Assembly: GCA_021399435.1 (NCBI GenBank)
Contig: JAJTUP010000047.1
Location: 124,001-188,000, forward strand
DNA length: 64,000 nt
Reading direction: 5' to 3'
From: Diaporthe sp. PMI_573
Lineage: Eukaryota; Ascomycota; Sordariomycetes; Diaporthales; Diaporthaceae
The position numbers were made by a program, and so were the translations under genes. A model generated the notes under the pieces. That model was not told where the DNA came from and made no database searches. It worked only from the letters and a program-made list of their open reading frames with translations. Positions 11,690-21,945 of this stretch are shown here, piece after piece (position 1 is the first letter of the stretch; each line of letters begins with the position of its first letter).

Positions 11690-12149
11690 GCAAAGAGCTT
11701 CCTTGGGCACCATGAACTTCGTAGGCTGATTGCTGTCAAAGTAATATGCGTTTGACTTGTTTTAAGAAGATTCTTCTTCAGTTTTTGGATTCATCACTCG
11801 CTCATACTCAGTCTGGTACTAGTATGCTTTGGACTCACAGGTGCCTGCCTACCTGTGACATTTCAATTCTTGCAAACTCGGTCTTGATTCTCTAACATCA
11901 GCTAACACTTCTGTACCTGCGTAGTCTTCTTCCGTAGTCGGGAAAACCGTTTCAACCATAGGTAGAAGGTGACGTGTGACAAGTCTCGTTGCTTAGGCGA
12001 GGCACTTGGGCGAGGCAAACAGTTACTCGCGTCAGACTGATCGAATGTGAACATGGCCAATCACTTCCTTTGAAATGGAATGTCATCGCCTAGATTCAAC
12101 TCAGATCGCGCCAATCACTGCGAAGTAGGTTACAGTGCTCCACGAGCGG
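11690..12149. other. Intergenic, no gene seen
   Basis: Downstream of the GMC gene and upstream of the small Cys/His protein promoter. No coding signal was found. Confidence 0.6.
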
Positions 12150-12162
12150 TATTTATAAAAGA
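12150..12162 (+). promoter_or_regulatory. TATA-box of the small Cys/His-repeat gene
   Basis: TATTTATAAAAGA lies about 150 bp before the ATG at 12311. It is followed by a CA- and CT-rich leader (from about 12180) typical of fungal 5' UTRs, and the start context is GCAAAATGTC. A clear TATA element in a filamentous fungus often marks a strongly or conditionally expressed gene. Confidence 0.6.
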
Positions 12163-12310
12163 CTCATTCCGTCCGTGTGGTTCTCCACTCATAGGCCTTC
12201 AATCTCATCAACACCACACAGCGTAACACACGACAGAATAGACCATAACCATCTTCCATCAACGGGAATCAACTTCAAAGAGACCTCACATCATAGCCGG
12301 AATTCGCAAA

Positions 12311-12637
12311 ATGTCAAACTCAGAGTCATTGGAATCCCTGGGCGTTAACTGCCACATACACGGCCCGGCTAAGGCTACCAACACGCCATGGGGAAGGGTC
12401 TGCATAATCTGCGCCGAGCCACAAACCACCCACGGTTTGCGTATAGCATGCCAGATTCACGGCGTCACCAAGGCCACCCAGTCGATGCAATGCTCCGCTT
12501 GCATCAACCCACAGACGACACATCAGCTCAGTATCTACTGCCAAGTACATGGCCTGACCAAGGCCACTCAGTCAATGCTGTGCTCTGCTTGTGTCATTGA
12601 GCCAGAGGTGAAGGCTTCGATAAGCCGTAGATTGTAA
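12311..12637 (+). CDS. Small protein of three Cys/His (C-x2-H ... C-x2-C) repeats
   Basis: Uninterrupted 108-residue frame with a good start context and its own TATA box. It consists of three tandem units of about 30 residues. Unit 1 has C14/H17 and C31/C34, unit 2 C47/H50 and C61/C64, unit 3 C77/H80 and C91/C94. Each unit carries HG then KAT about 4 residues after the His, and units 1 and 2 end in PQTTH. The spacing C-x2-H-x10-13-C-x2-C suggests one zinc (or other metal) site per unit, giving three small zinc-ribbon-like knuckles. Units 2 and 3 are also very alike at DNA level, so the repeat arose by recent 90-bp duplication. There is no signal peptide or membrane segment; the tail is short and basic (SRRL). 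I do not recognise the family. Metal storage, an RNA/protein-binding knuckle or a stress protein are all possible. Confidence 0.72.
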   Translation: MSNSESLESLGVNCHIHGPAKATNTPWGRVCIICAEPQTTHGLRIACQIHGVTKATQSMQCSACINPQTTHQLSIYCQVHGLTKATQSMLCSACVIEPEVKASISRRL

Positions 12638-13174
12638 ACAGAGGATGGGCGTCCTGATCGCTTTTGCCCGCTTGCTTTGCGAGCCTCGTCACTATGGGGG
12701 GCATCTTTCTCATGTTAGCCATGTTAAGCGTATGCCGGAGGCCACCGGACGACTCGACGGCCGCGGAGCGCCCGCTTTACGGGTGTCCTAACGACTTGTT
12801 TTGCTTGGGGGGTGGGGGGGGTTGGCGCGTGGTCTTTAAAGCTGGGTGGAACGTGGTAGAATAGAGCAGGCTAGGCGAACGAGGGGCGTAGGCTTAACTT
12901 CCGATTCGTTCGGCTCTTGTTCCTTCCAGGCAGCTTACGCTATGGACTATTTGTATTCTTTGAGTTACTCTACTAAGCTGGAACGGCAAGAAGTGTCCTA
13001 TAAGGACAAGGAACAATGTGTCTTATCGACAATAACAGTTGAGATTCGCTATGCAAGGCTTTAAACAGTGACTTTCTAATCCACTTCTGCAAATCAGTGT
13101 TCTGTTAGATACCACTATTTCGCACTATACGATACAATGATATATAGACAATAGTATTTAGTCTAATTCTTGGT
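12638..13174. other. Intergenic, no gene seen
   Basis: This separates the 3' ends of two convergent genes. It contains a G-run near 12810 and is otherwise unremarkable. Confidence 0.6.
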
Positions 13175-13856
13175 CTATAGTTCCTGGGTGACCCCGGCTG
13201 TGTCAATTGCGGACTTTTCCTCCTTCTTCCTTTCCCGTCTGGACAGCCACCAAATCGTCCAAGTGATGACTGCCTGTGCCACAAACGCGATAGTTGTGTA
13301 TATGAATCCCTTATTAAACCTTGGAGCATCCACCACAGGATAAGTCAGGAGCGGGAGCCAGGCATTAAATGCATAGCCCGCAGCATTCATGATTCCTAGT
13401 ACTACTGCCCTCTCCTCAGCATCCGCGCCGCAGATTTCGTTCGCCCAGGTCATCGATAGGGGTCCATATGCAACGGATATTCTAGACGCGAAGAACGAGA
13501 ACCACTTTAAGCCCGCCGGGATCGACCAGATTGCGAGCAATAGTGACGTGAAAAATCCGAAGAAGGTCGATATGGACATCACTGCTGGTCTGGACCGCAG
13601 GTAGTCCGACAGGATGGAGAAGCTGACGGTCGAGACGAGTTGAACAGCAGACTGCGCTGTGGGTATAATGTTCTGCAAGGCAGTTATCAGTATCTATACT
13701 TTGGTTGCACAGTATTTCGTGTCGTTGGAACATAGACTTACAACAGACGTCACAGGATACCCGTTGGCCTTTAACCACAAAGACAACGGGTTGACGCTCG
13801 ATGAAGGGCCCGTGTTGATGAATATAATATAGAGAAGCGTCAAAGCCCACACATGC

Positions 13857-14045
13857 CTACACCATCCAGAGTCAGCTGTCAAAGAACCAAAGAAGTAGCT
13901 TTATGCTAATACAGTGAGGAGTGAGTCGCAAGGTAGCAATAGCCTGTTTAAAAACCTGCAACCCATAAAGTCTTTTTTTGAATGGGCTAGATATGGGGTA
14001 TAATTGTTCTTGAAGGGGTAAAGATTGTATCCAAAAGCTGCTTAC
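13857..14045 (-). repeat. Intron 4 of the MFS gene, copy of the intron at 14778-14974 (candidate introner-like element)
   Basis: A 189-nt GT-AG intron. Read on the plus strand, its right end (AAGATTGTATCCAAAAGCTG then CTTAC) and its left end (GAGTCAGCTGTCAAAGAACC) match the other intron at most positions, as does the central AGCCTGTTTA. Homology between two introns at different sites in one gene suggests copying of the intron itself. Confidence 0.7.
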
Positions 14046-14777
14046 CAACGCGTGAAGACTCGCTTCAATATTGACCAGCCTAGTTTCCGGCGCGGTGCGC
14101 GGCCGATAGAATCCATTCGTTTCCGGGCGAGCGCAGCGTCATCGTCTGTGAGATAAAACGCACGAGTGTTCTCCGGCAGGTCAGGAATCATGAAATAGCC
14201 AGCTAGACAGATTGGTAGACTGATAACACCATCCATGATGAAGAGCCACTGCCACCCTGCGTGGCCGAGAGTTCCGTTCAAGCCAGTGTAAACAGCCGCT
14301 TGAAGGTATCCGGAGAACATTCCAGCCGCCGCCGAAGACGCGTGGAAAATACAGGCGCGTTTCCCAAGCTCGCTCGGCTTGTACCAGCTGCCGATCAAGA
14401 AGTGCGCGGCAGGGTAGAAGATACTCTCGCGACGAGACCGACCAGGAAGCGAATTGCGATAACTTGGGTTGAGCTGGAGCTGGCGGCGAGACAGAACGTC
14501 AAAACTGTCCACACCAGCTCACAGCTCGGTATCCATATCGAGGGCCGGACTTTGGTGAGAATGAACTGGGACGGGAGTTGGCCGATGACATATCCGGTGG
14601 TCCATGCCACATCTATCAGGTTCAGCTGGTTCGAGTCCCTAAGTATGACGTTAGCCCTGCTACAGATCCTAAATTGTTGCATTCGAGAACATTCCAAAAC
14701 ATGAAAAACGAGGATCCGTGACGGGAGAAGAGTGATGCTTACATGGCAAGGTCCTCTTTCATCCCTGACACGTATGC

Positions 14778-14974
14778 CTGCAGCATTCGGAGTAAGCTAT
14801 CAAAGGACCAAGGGAGTATTTTCATACAAATCAGGTGATAAATCGGGTACAATATGGCCATGGCCTGTTTTAGGGCCAGCGGTGTGATAGGTAGGTTCCT
14901 TGAGGCATATGCTATAGAGGGGAGAGGTTTCTTCTGGGGGGGGGGGGTTAAGATTGTATTCAGAAGCTGCTTAC
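14778..14974 (-). repeat. Intron 2 of the MFS gene, copy of the intron at 13857-14045 (candidate introner-like element)
   Basis: A 197-nt GT-AG intron with the same ends as its sister. On the plus strand it starts CTGCAGCATTCGGAGTAAGC, followed by TATCAAAGGACCAA, and finishes AAGATTGTATTCAGAAGCTG then CTTAC. It contains a run of about 12 G (14936-14947) absent from the other copy. The flanking exons are not similar, so this is not a duplicated exon-intron block. Confidence 0.7.
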
Positions 14975-15360
14975 GTTGGAAATATTTGTTTGGTCCAGGT
15001 TCTTGATGAAATATCCGAAGCAAAGAATCGTCAGGAGCGAAAAGTCTAGCTTGGAGACAAACTTGCGCTCTTCGGCAGTCCTCGTCGGTTCGTAATCCTG
15101 GAATAGCCATTAGATTTGAAAATGTTGTTGAGGGTTGTCCGCCTCACCCAAAAGTAAGACCACCATGGTGCCTTCTTTTCTACCGTATCTCCGGCGGAAC
15201 TGGATCCGCCCAGACGGTGAGAAACCGCTGAGGATGCGCGCACGTCGTGCTTGGTCTTTCCTTCAGTCTCCATTGTCCCCGAAAGCAGTGGCACGTAGAT
15301 GTCAGGCGAATCATCCAGGTGCAACGATGGATTAGCACCCTTATAAGTACGACCTGACAT

Positions 15361-16685
15361 CTCGTCCCCTTATCGCTTCGGCGATCAAAGTGGGAGAGCG
15401 GAGCCGGATTGCGAGGGTGATGGCAGACTCTTCTCGGACTAGGCAAGGAGTGTGCATGGAGCTCAATGTAGCTCTACTCCGATGTAAGGATTCAAGCTCA
15501 CGGGGGCTAGTGCGGGCCAGGTATAGTACAGACGTCCTCGAAATTCGCAATCGCAACCATGTATCGCGTATGATATTCAGATGTGGGGGCCATCCGGCAT
15601 CGAGGGGGGGAAGGGGGACATAGGGACACCACAGAGTCCTCAAAGGAGACCACGACCAGTCGCTGGCTCACTGACAGGGCGTTCAGGAGCAGCTGCGAAG
15701 CTTTTAAAACAAACTAGTGGTCGCCATGTAGCAAGCCGGACGAGCTATTGCGAATATGTTGTGATGCACGGGGCCAGCAGGTGGCACCTGAAGCTGACCA
15801 GCCCCAGATAGCCACAACTAACACGACTGGGGCTGAGACCGAGATATTGGTGGGTTTGCAGGGTAATTCAGTCATGAGGATATTTGTGGGTGAGCCGTTC
15901 CCCAATTGGATTTGAAATCGGGATGGCGCAATCTGTCTCGCATCTCGCACCACAAGCTCGTGCTCGTCGCCCCTGGGTATGAACCTTCAATGTTGAGCGG
16001 CGGGGTGAACCACTCTTAATTGACCAAACAGTTGTCAAGTGATATTGTCATATCTATTGAACCCTCCTTTAACAAGCATATTCATTAGAGGCCGAACTTG
16101 ATAACTTCGAGAGGATAACACTTGAACCATGGTTATGAGCAACGTTCAAGTTGCAGCCTCGCGAAAACCACATCAGAATTCACCATGAAACTATGTGCAC
16201 AGAACAACTGAGCCCACGAATTTACAACCATTATGGCAATCAAATAATCAAGATTTACAACGATCAAGAAGAACTGTTCAAACAGGCACTGGTTCTTGAT
16301 ACGATAGAAAACAGGCCAAAGGCATAGCTATGCAACTCCAAGGAACAAGCTTCGTAGGTTGGTTAGTCATTGCTAAATTACCGAGACAACTGGACGTAAA
16401 TTGTGTTTTATCCTTTGGAGAAGCTTACACTCTCAATAAGATCATTTCTCCATCACCAAGGCTCCTCTAGTGTTTAATACGGTGGGCGTTGAGAAGTCGA
16501 TGCTTACGTGCTCACATGATTGCTTAACTTGCTGTTGACGAAATTTTGAGGATCTTGCTGCTCAGAACTTTCTTTATTAGGTGGACAGCATCCAATTTTG
16601 CGATTCCATTATTAAAATACTACCTAGGGCCCCCGCTATGAATGATCTTCAGAGGACCCCAATTGGTGTCCCTTCAGGATCTAGA
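15361..16685. other. Intergenic, no gene seen
   Basis: Upstream of the MFS gene and downstream of the DUF1810 gene. From about 15980 to 16660 the sequence looks AT-richer than the surroundings and has many stops in all frames. No repeat ends or transposase-like frames were recognised. Confidence 0.55.
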
Positions 16686-17186
16686 CTACCACGATTCCAT
16701 AATCCTCAGTGTTTTCTCGTCGCGCAGTCCTCCCCAGAACTTCATGATAACCCGCAAAAACAATTCATCTTGAGTCCCAAGACAGACCTGTGCAAAGAGT
16801 GTCATGGACGCTTTAAACCTCGACGCATCGTGAGAATTCCCGAAAAGCTTGCCAAGGTTGTCTTCTCCACTGTCGAGAACAGCTTCCGTAGCATCGCGTA
16901 GCCTTGGTCCGAGGATCGGGTGCTCGAGGTAAGCCCTAGCCTCCTCCATCGTTCCTATACCGTAGAAAATGCTGTTGATGTGCTTGCCTAAACCAGCGAC
17001 CCGGGGGAACACGAACAACACCCAGTCGCTCCTCTTTCCACCGTCTTGAAGCTCGCGAACGGCACGCGCATATTCAGTTTCTTGCTCTCCGTCGGCAACC
17101 TTGAGATCCATCACCCGGACAAAGCGCTCGATGTCCATGTCCGGCAAGAGACGGGGAGAGTCTGTATGCGATGCGCGCATTATCAT
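16686..17186 (-). CDS. DUF1810 family protein
   Basis: A 166-residue frame covering the whole family pattern: DIERFVRVMD at the start, WVLFVFPRVAGLGKHI, GIGTMEEARAYLEHPILGPR, LRDATEAVL, FGNSHDASRFKASMTLFA and DEKTLRIM at the end. These match the DUF1810 (calpastatin-like, bacterial YcfI-type) family, a small soluble alpha-helical protein of unknown biochemical role found in bacteria and fungi. The usual W-M-W-F/Y-V-F-P motif is here D-W-V-L-F-V-F-P, a slightly diverged version. The ATG at 17186 gives a short N-terminal extension; the Met at residue 17 could also serve. There is no signal peptide or membrane segment. Confidence 0.82.
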   Translation of the reverse strand: MIMRASHTDSPRLLPDMDIERFVRVMDLKVADGEQETEYARAVRELQDGGKRSDWVLFVFPRVAGLGKHINSIFYGIGTMEEARAYLEHPILGPRLRDATEAVLDSGEDNLGKLFGNSHDASRFKASMTLFAQVCLGTQDELFLRVIMKFWGGLRDEKTLRIMESW

Positions 17187-18139
17187 TGTTGAGGTTGAAT
17201 GGGAGTGTCGTAGCTAAAATGCGCGCAAGGCTGCACTTTATCGACGTGTATGTCTGTAAGCTCGCAAAGTAACGTTTACCTTTGATATTTTTGTTGACTG
17301 CTCTTTTCAAGTCTCGATGTAAAAGATGCCGGAAAGATTAGTCTGGATAGCATGGACTGTACAAAATGCCACTGCAATGCTTTGATGCTTTAACGTCCTC
17401 TAGGCTCAACAAGCTATTGTTCGAAGCCGAGAACAAACGCAAAACAAGGTTCCTTTGTCTGGATTCAATCAGCTTTCTCGTTAGGTATTGTTTCCCGTCT
17501 CGGAATCGCTCCCGTCTTCCTTTTGTACAGAACGGGAAGCCTGCGGCATCTGCGCTGTGGGGTTCGCCCTTTGCCCCAGCCCGCCCCTTTGTCATTCAAG
17601 TGGTACTCTTTGAAGGCGATGCTGGGAAATCTTGAGTGAGAAGACTAAGCAGGCGACTTGAGATACAATCAATTTCAGACACTCCAACTTTGAGATGTCG
17701 TACCTCGAAACCGGACAGGCTGGAAGGCCACCTCAAAGAACATCTGCTTCTCTGGTTATTGATTTAAACATCCATCCCACTTTCTCCAGCACGTTTCTCG
17801 TCATGAGAGGAGGAGTTTCCAAGCCTAGAGCTCGTCGTAGTCGTCTCAGATTGTCCAAGGCGCAAGAGAAGCGGCCGGAGGTTACAGCAAGCAAGACCCC
17901 AGGCGAGCACGCCCAGAGCCCCCGTTTCGCGCGTTGGAAGAGATCTCATGCTAATTCATGGTGCAGAGCTTCCACAGAGCCATAAGAATCGTCCTCCAGT
18001 GGATGGAGGTCTCGTGCAAGACACGACGCTCTCGAAAACCACCGAACGACGACTTTTTCTAGTATCTACGAACGTTTGCTCGCCTGCAAAGAGAGCGCGA
18101 CTTAGGCAGGGGGGAAACCAAAAGCGTACGGACTCTATC
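17187..18139. other. Divergent intergenic region, no gene seen
   Basis: This lies between the starts of the DUF1810 gene (minus) and the DUF7924 gene (plus), so it holds both promoters. No clear TATA box was identified. Short frames here lack domain resemblance. Confidence 0.55.
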
Positions 18140-19625
18140 ATGCCTTCAATAAGTGTCGAGAAGCTAAAGCACTATACAGAACCCCCAAGGCGGAGTGCCA
18201 GACTTCAAGAACAGCAGCATCCCAGCAGTGCGGTACCTATTTGCCCTCGGAGAGTTGTATCAAGACGGCAGATCGAGGCAGGCGCCGGAACTTCAAAACT
18301 AGAGCGAGCCGGGTTGACACAAACCAAGGTCACTAAGGTAACCACGTCCCATGATTTATGTTAAGTACTGATGGCTTGTATAGACTGAACAGCAGCCAAA
18401 CTGCCTCAAGCGACCATCAACAAAACCTTCCGGGATTGGATTTGAGGAACAGGAGCGAGCCTTTTTATCTACTCTCTTGCAGAAACGGCCGATCAACGGT
18501 GACGGTAGCGACAACACACACCAGCTCAAGCGGGTACGGCTGACGCATAAGAACTTGGCAGAGTTCAACAAGATGGCAAGGAAGAAGGGGACTAGTAAGG
18601 CTCCTATGTCTGATCCACCTGATTCCACAGGCAAGCCGATATCCACGACAAGCTCTGGCTTTGCTATTCAGGCCTATAAGAATGGCATCCTTGGCCCGCG
18701 CAGTTCCAAGACTCCTGCAAACATCGAGGATATCCGCACACGATACGCCGAGTCTCGCGGTTCGGCCTCACCGACTGAGTCAATCTACGAGGACTATGTT
18801 CATACCGTTGGAAAAGCTCCTAATGAAGCGACTATGGTCTTTGAGGTTGGTGGGCAACTCCTAAAGAAATATCCAAAGGAGAGCTACAGCCGGGTATTAA
18901 ACCACGCATTTACGAGTTTTCCGGAAGATGCTGGCTTCAGGAGTGGCTTGTCTGCTCCACAGCCTGACTTCATTGAAGGGCTCGAGATGCCAGAATACCG
19001 TCCGTTCCCAATCGACGAGCATATCAAGGGTGCTGTGATTTACAAAGATGACCCCGAGTCCTTAGTCTTACCACACATTGCTGGGGAATGGAAGGGACGT
19101 GGAAAGAGTATGGAAGAATCGAGGCTACAGAGTGCTTACGATGGAGCTGCCCTTGTCTACGCCCGGAACCAGGCCCTTTCCTATATGGGCAGATCTGATC
19201 CTCCCGGTCATTCCGAGGTTACAACATTTACCACAGATGGGACAACTCTCAACTTGTTTGCACACTATGCTGCTCCATCTACAGCTGGGGACGGCACAGT
19301 GGAATATCACCAGTATCGGGTCAAATCGACAAATCTCGTGGACTCCCACCAGGGGCTCAAAGACGGCAGAAAAGGGCTCAGGAATGCACAAGACCACGCG
19401 AGGAAACAATCGTACGCCCTGAGGGATCAGCTGAAGGAGAACTGGCGGAAGAGTGATGCACTCCGCCCACTTGCCGAAGGAGCGCCCCCGGCCCTGGCTG
19501 TTGTTGATGACGGCACTGCCGGGGAGACCAACACAGACGAGGCTGGTTGCGAGGTAGCCGAGCAACCCCGCCAGCCTGGCCAGCAGCGTCGAGCTCCACC
19601 TCGTCGACATCGCCCCCGCTTGTAG
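18140..19625 (+). CDS. DUF7924-type protein with PD-(D/E)XK nuclease-like motifs
   Basis: Two exons, 18140-18337 and 18384-19625, give 479 residues. The 46-nt intron (donor GTAACC, acceptor TAG) keeps phase and joins a basic N-terminus (RRSARLQEQ) to TEQQPNCLKR. The conserved part spans residues 180-430. It includes QPDFIEGLEMPEYRPFPID near 260, then IYKDDPESLVLPHIAGEWKGRGKSMEE with EWK at 301-303, and LQSAYDGAALVYARNQAL. The order D ... E-x-K ... Q resembles a PD-(D/E)XK restriction-endonuclease-like core, in line with the fungal DUF7924 domain as I know it. The end is low-complexity and basic. Such proteins are abundant and variable in fungi; catalytic activity is unproven. There is no signal peptide. 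The domain name is moderately confident, the nuclease assignment inferential. Confidence 0.75.
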
Positions 19626-20345
19626 ATGGCTACGTTTCCCGTAGCAGTGGCCAGCAACGGAAGGCCTCGTCATCGCGGAAGACCTCCTCACCATTCATCC
19701 AGACCAAGGACCAGAGCCCAGGAGTATTGGAGACTGGACGCAAGGAGTGCAAATTACTACCATAGACATTCTGGTGGGAAGGTTACTTGGCTCGAGGACT
19801 TTGACGGTGGGAGGAGAAGAAGGGACAAGTATCTCACGAAGGGGACTTCATCAGAGCCGCAGAATACCCTCCTATCCTCTTATAGGACAATCTCCCCTGG
19901 AATAGCCTCCCTTGGGAAAACCTTCTGCGGAACAACCTTCTGCGAAACAATTTCCTGTGGAATATAGACCCAAGGTAAGCAAGCTACAGGAGCCCGGCAA
20001 TGACGTTTTCGCATTTTCTGAATGTGGCTGTGTTACTGTAATAATGCGCGTGAAAAGCATCTGATCTCAATTTGAACACCTTGGGCACCAACACATGCAT
20101 GAGCATGCAACCGCTGCAACACAATGAGACTATCAAGAGCATAGATTTAATAGAATCCGGCGGGATTTTGCGCTCAGATAATCAGACATGTTTAAACATC
20201 TAATTGAACAAAAAGAAATGTTGAACTTCGCAATCGCGCCTTGCGAAATCGGAGTAAATTGGAAACAAAAAAAACGCTGAGATGAATCAGCGTCTGCCCC
20301 CGGCCTGGGATTCTCAGACTGCAACTTTCGCCGCCCCAAGGCTGA
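19626..20345. other. Convergent 3' intergenic region with a short imperfect repeat
   Basis: This lies between the 3' ends of the DUF7924 and small secreted-protein genes. It contains a tandem 15-mer pair at 19921-19950 (CCTTCTGCGGAACAA, then one base different). No gene was seen. Confidence 0.6.
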
Positions 20346-20812
20346 TCACAGCCGGACCGTCTTGCCGTTGACCGTGACTACAAGCTGCCCGGTCTCCTTG
20401 TCACCAGTGACCGCAATGTTAAAGCTCTGGTTGTTGAACACACCGCCCAGGCCGAACTCGAGCGTCGAGTTGGTCAGCGTCCACCCGCCGCCGACGGCGC
20501 CGTCGGACTGTCCCGGGACGCCGGCGTTGAAGCCACCCCCAACAAAATCTGGATTTGCGCATGATTAGCCACAATCTTGGTCCTCGTATTTCACGCCCGC
20601 CCGTAGGAGAACGATTCGAGGAAGAGAAAGGGGGACATACCGGAAGAAAAATTAAGGCCTGCGCCCGCCGAGTACCCAAAGGCTAGGTTGTCAGCGCCCC
20701 AGCCCAATTCGCCGGTCTTGCTTGCTAGGTCGACGTCCTCTGTCTTTGTGATGTTGACGGTTTGGGCGAGGGCCAGGGGCGCAAGCGCGAGGGGGATGAA
20801 TGATGCGCGCAT
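20346..20812 (-). CDS. Small secreted protein, unknown function
   Basis: Two exons, 20812-20641 and 20548-20346, give 124 residues; the 92-nt intron has donor GTATGT and acceptor CAG. The N-terminus MRASFIPLALAPLALAQ is a clear signal peptide with cleavage after ALA. The mature part has no cysteines and is rich in Gly, Asn, Val and Thr (VGGGWTLTNSTLEF, then NQSFNIAVTGDKETGQL), suggesting a beta-rich fold. Three or four N-x-S/T sequons are present. I do not recognise the family. A TATA-like element sits about 195 bp upstream on the same strand. The absence of Cys argues against a typical disulfide-stabilised effector. Confidence 0.72.
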
Positions 20813-21945
20813 ACCGGCTGTGATGTCCCGGAATTGGTCGTTGGTGGAGCGGCAGAAAGTGTGGAGAAACTCTTTACATGTATAATTCAGGTGAACGAGA
20901 GGATTTGTTTGAGGCTGTCGAATGAGTGACTGGTCCGCGATGAAGGTGGTTGTTGACGGTAGGAGTGCAAAGATGAAGGTGTTTATTTATGGCGATGCTT
21001 CTGCGTATAAATAGGTGCCCACCGCTTGGGCTCCACCACTTGGCGAGATCAAATAAAGTTCCATGCCCTCTTCTTCCCAGTCTTCGCCAATGCGTCTGCT
21101 TCGGGACCCTCGGTGGACCCGGAAATCCGAGAGTACGCTCGATGTTGTTTGAGGCGCTGTCCGCAACAACGCTTCGGTCAATATTATCACAGACTCCAAG
21201 CACAGCAGTCATGAAGAACAGTGACAGGCCATGAATTCGTCCCATGCCACGTGAGCCTGGAGACCGATGGATAAGCTTCCACGATCGGCAGGCCATATCT
21301 CTCTGGGTTCGAGAGGCGAGTCATTGCAAGAGCCGGCTCCATGCCCAGCGATCTACCCCTGAGAACGGAACTCTATTTTAGTTTGGACTAGGCTCAAGAC
21401 ACATGAAGACCAGAAATAATTGTGTTGTGAGGCGTTTGCACGACTGGATGGACCACACGGTTCACATGAACGCTGATAGTGTTGTCTCGTCAAAATTATG
21501 TTGTCTTCAACTACGGTAGCCTATGCGCTGTACATTGCTCAGCCAGCACTCGAATTAGTGATTATCATTTGCGACTTTGCGAAATGAGTTCATGAGTAGC
21601 GACTGAGGGCCGAAAAGGCAGGTCACAGCTGTATTGCGTATTTCTTCAACGACAGCTTAGCTTAGGTCCAAACAATGGAAATGGCGCGGATCTATTCCGT
21701 GTGGTCGAGCTGGGTGAATGTTGCTCGTGTCTGGCGTAATGTACGGTGCCGCGCGAGTTCAAACCCAGAACGAGTGCATGTCCACGCGGGAATAATCATG
21801 TTATAGCTAGTTGCGAGATGTGAACGTAACGTCATGTCCATTTAAGGGGTGCTACCTATTTAGGTATGTAAGAAAAGCAATTCTTGGTAACTCCTGTCCT
21901 GGAACCCCATTTCCCCGTCAATTATCCGTCATCAATCACCGTGGC
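20813..21945. other. Intergenic region, promoter of the small secreted protein and 3' flank of phosphofructokinase
   Basis: Apart from the TATA-like element at 21006-21013, nothing was recognised. Open frames are short and unconvincing. Confidence 0.55.
21006..21013 (-). promoter_or_regulatory. TATA-like element upstream of the small secreted-protein gene
   Basis: TATTTATA on the minus strand, about 195 bp before the ATG at 20812. The spacing would give a leader of roughly 160 nt. Confidence 0.45.

Larger units (their letters stand above)
13175..15360 (-). pseudogene. Dal5-like MFS transporter (allantoate/pantothenate permease family) with a frameshift
   Basis: Six exons: 15360-15148, 15097-14975, 14777-14743, 14638-14046, 13856-13742 and 13672-13175. 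All splice phases fit, but exon 4 is one base short. Near 14437 the frame runs IRFLVGLVA and then breaks; the next frame resumes ESIFYPAAHFLIGSWY, the motif expected at the TM4-TM5 region. With one extra base the protein would be 525 residues with about 12 helices. Recognisable motifs are LDFSLLTILCFGYFIKNLDQ, YVSGMKEDL, AWTTGYVIGQLPSQ and WQWLFIMDG, all typical of the anion:cation symporter (Dal5/Tna1/Fen2/Liz1) group that imports allantoate, nicotinate, pantothenate or biotin. The domain after the break is intact, so this is either a recent inactivating mutation or a one-base sequence error. Introns 2 and 4 are homologous to each other. Confidence 0.8.
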
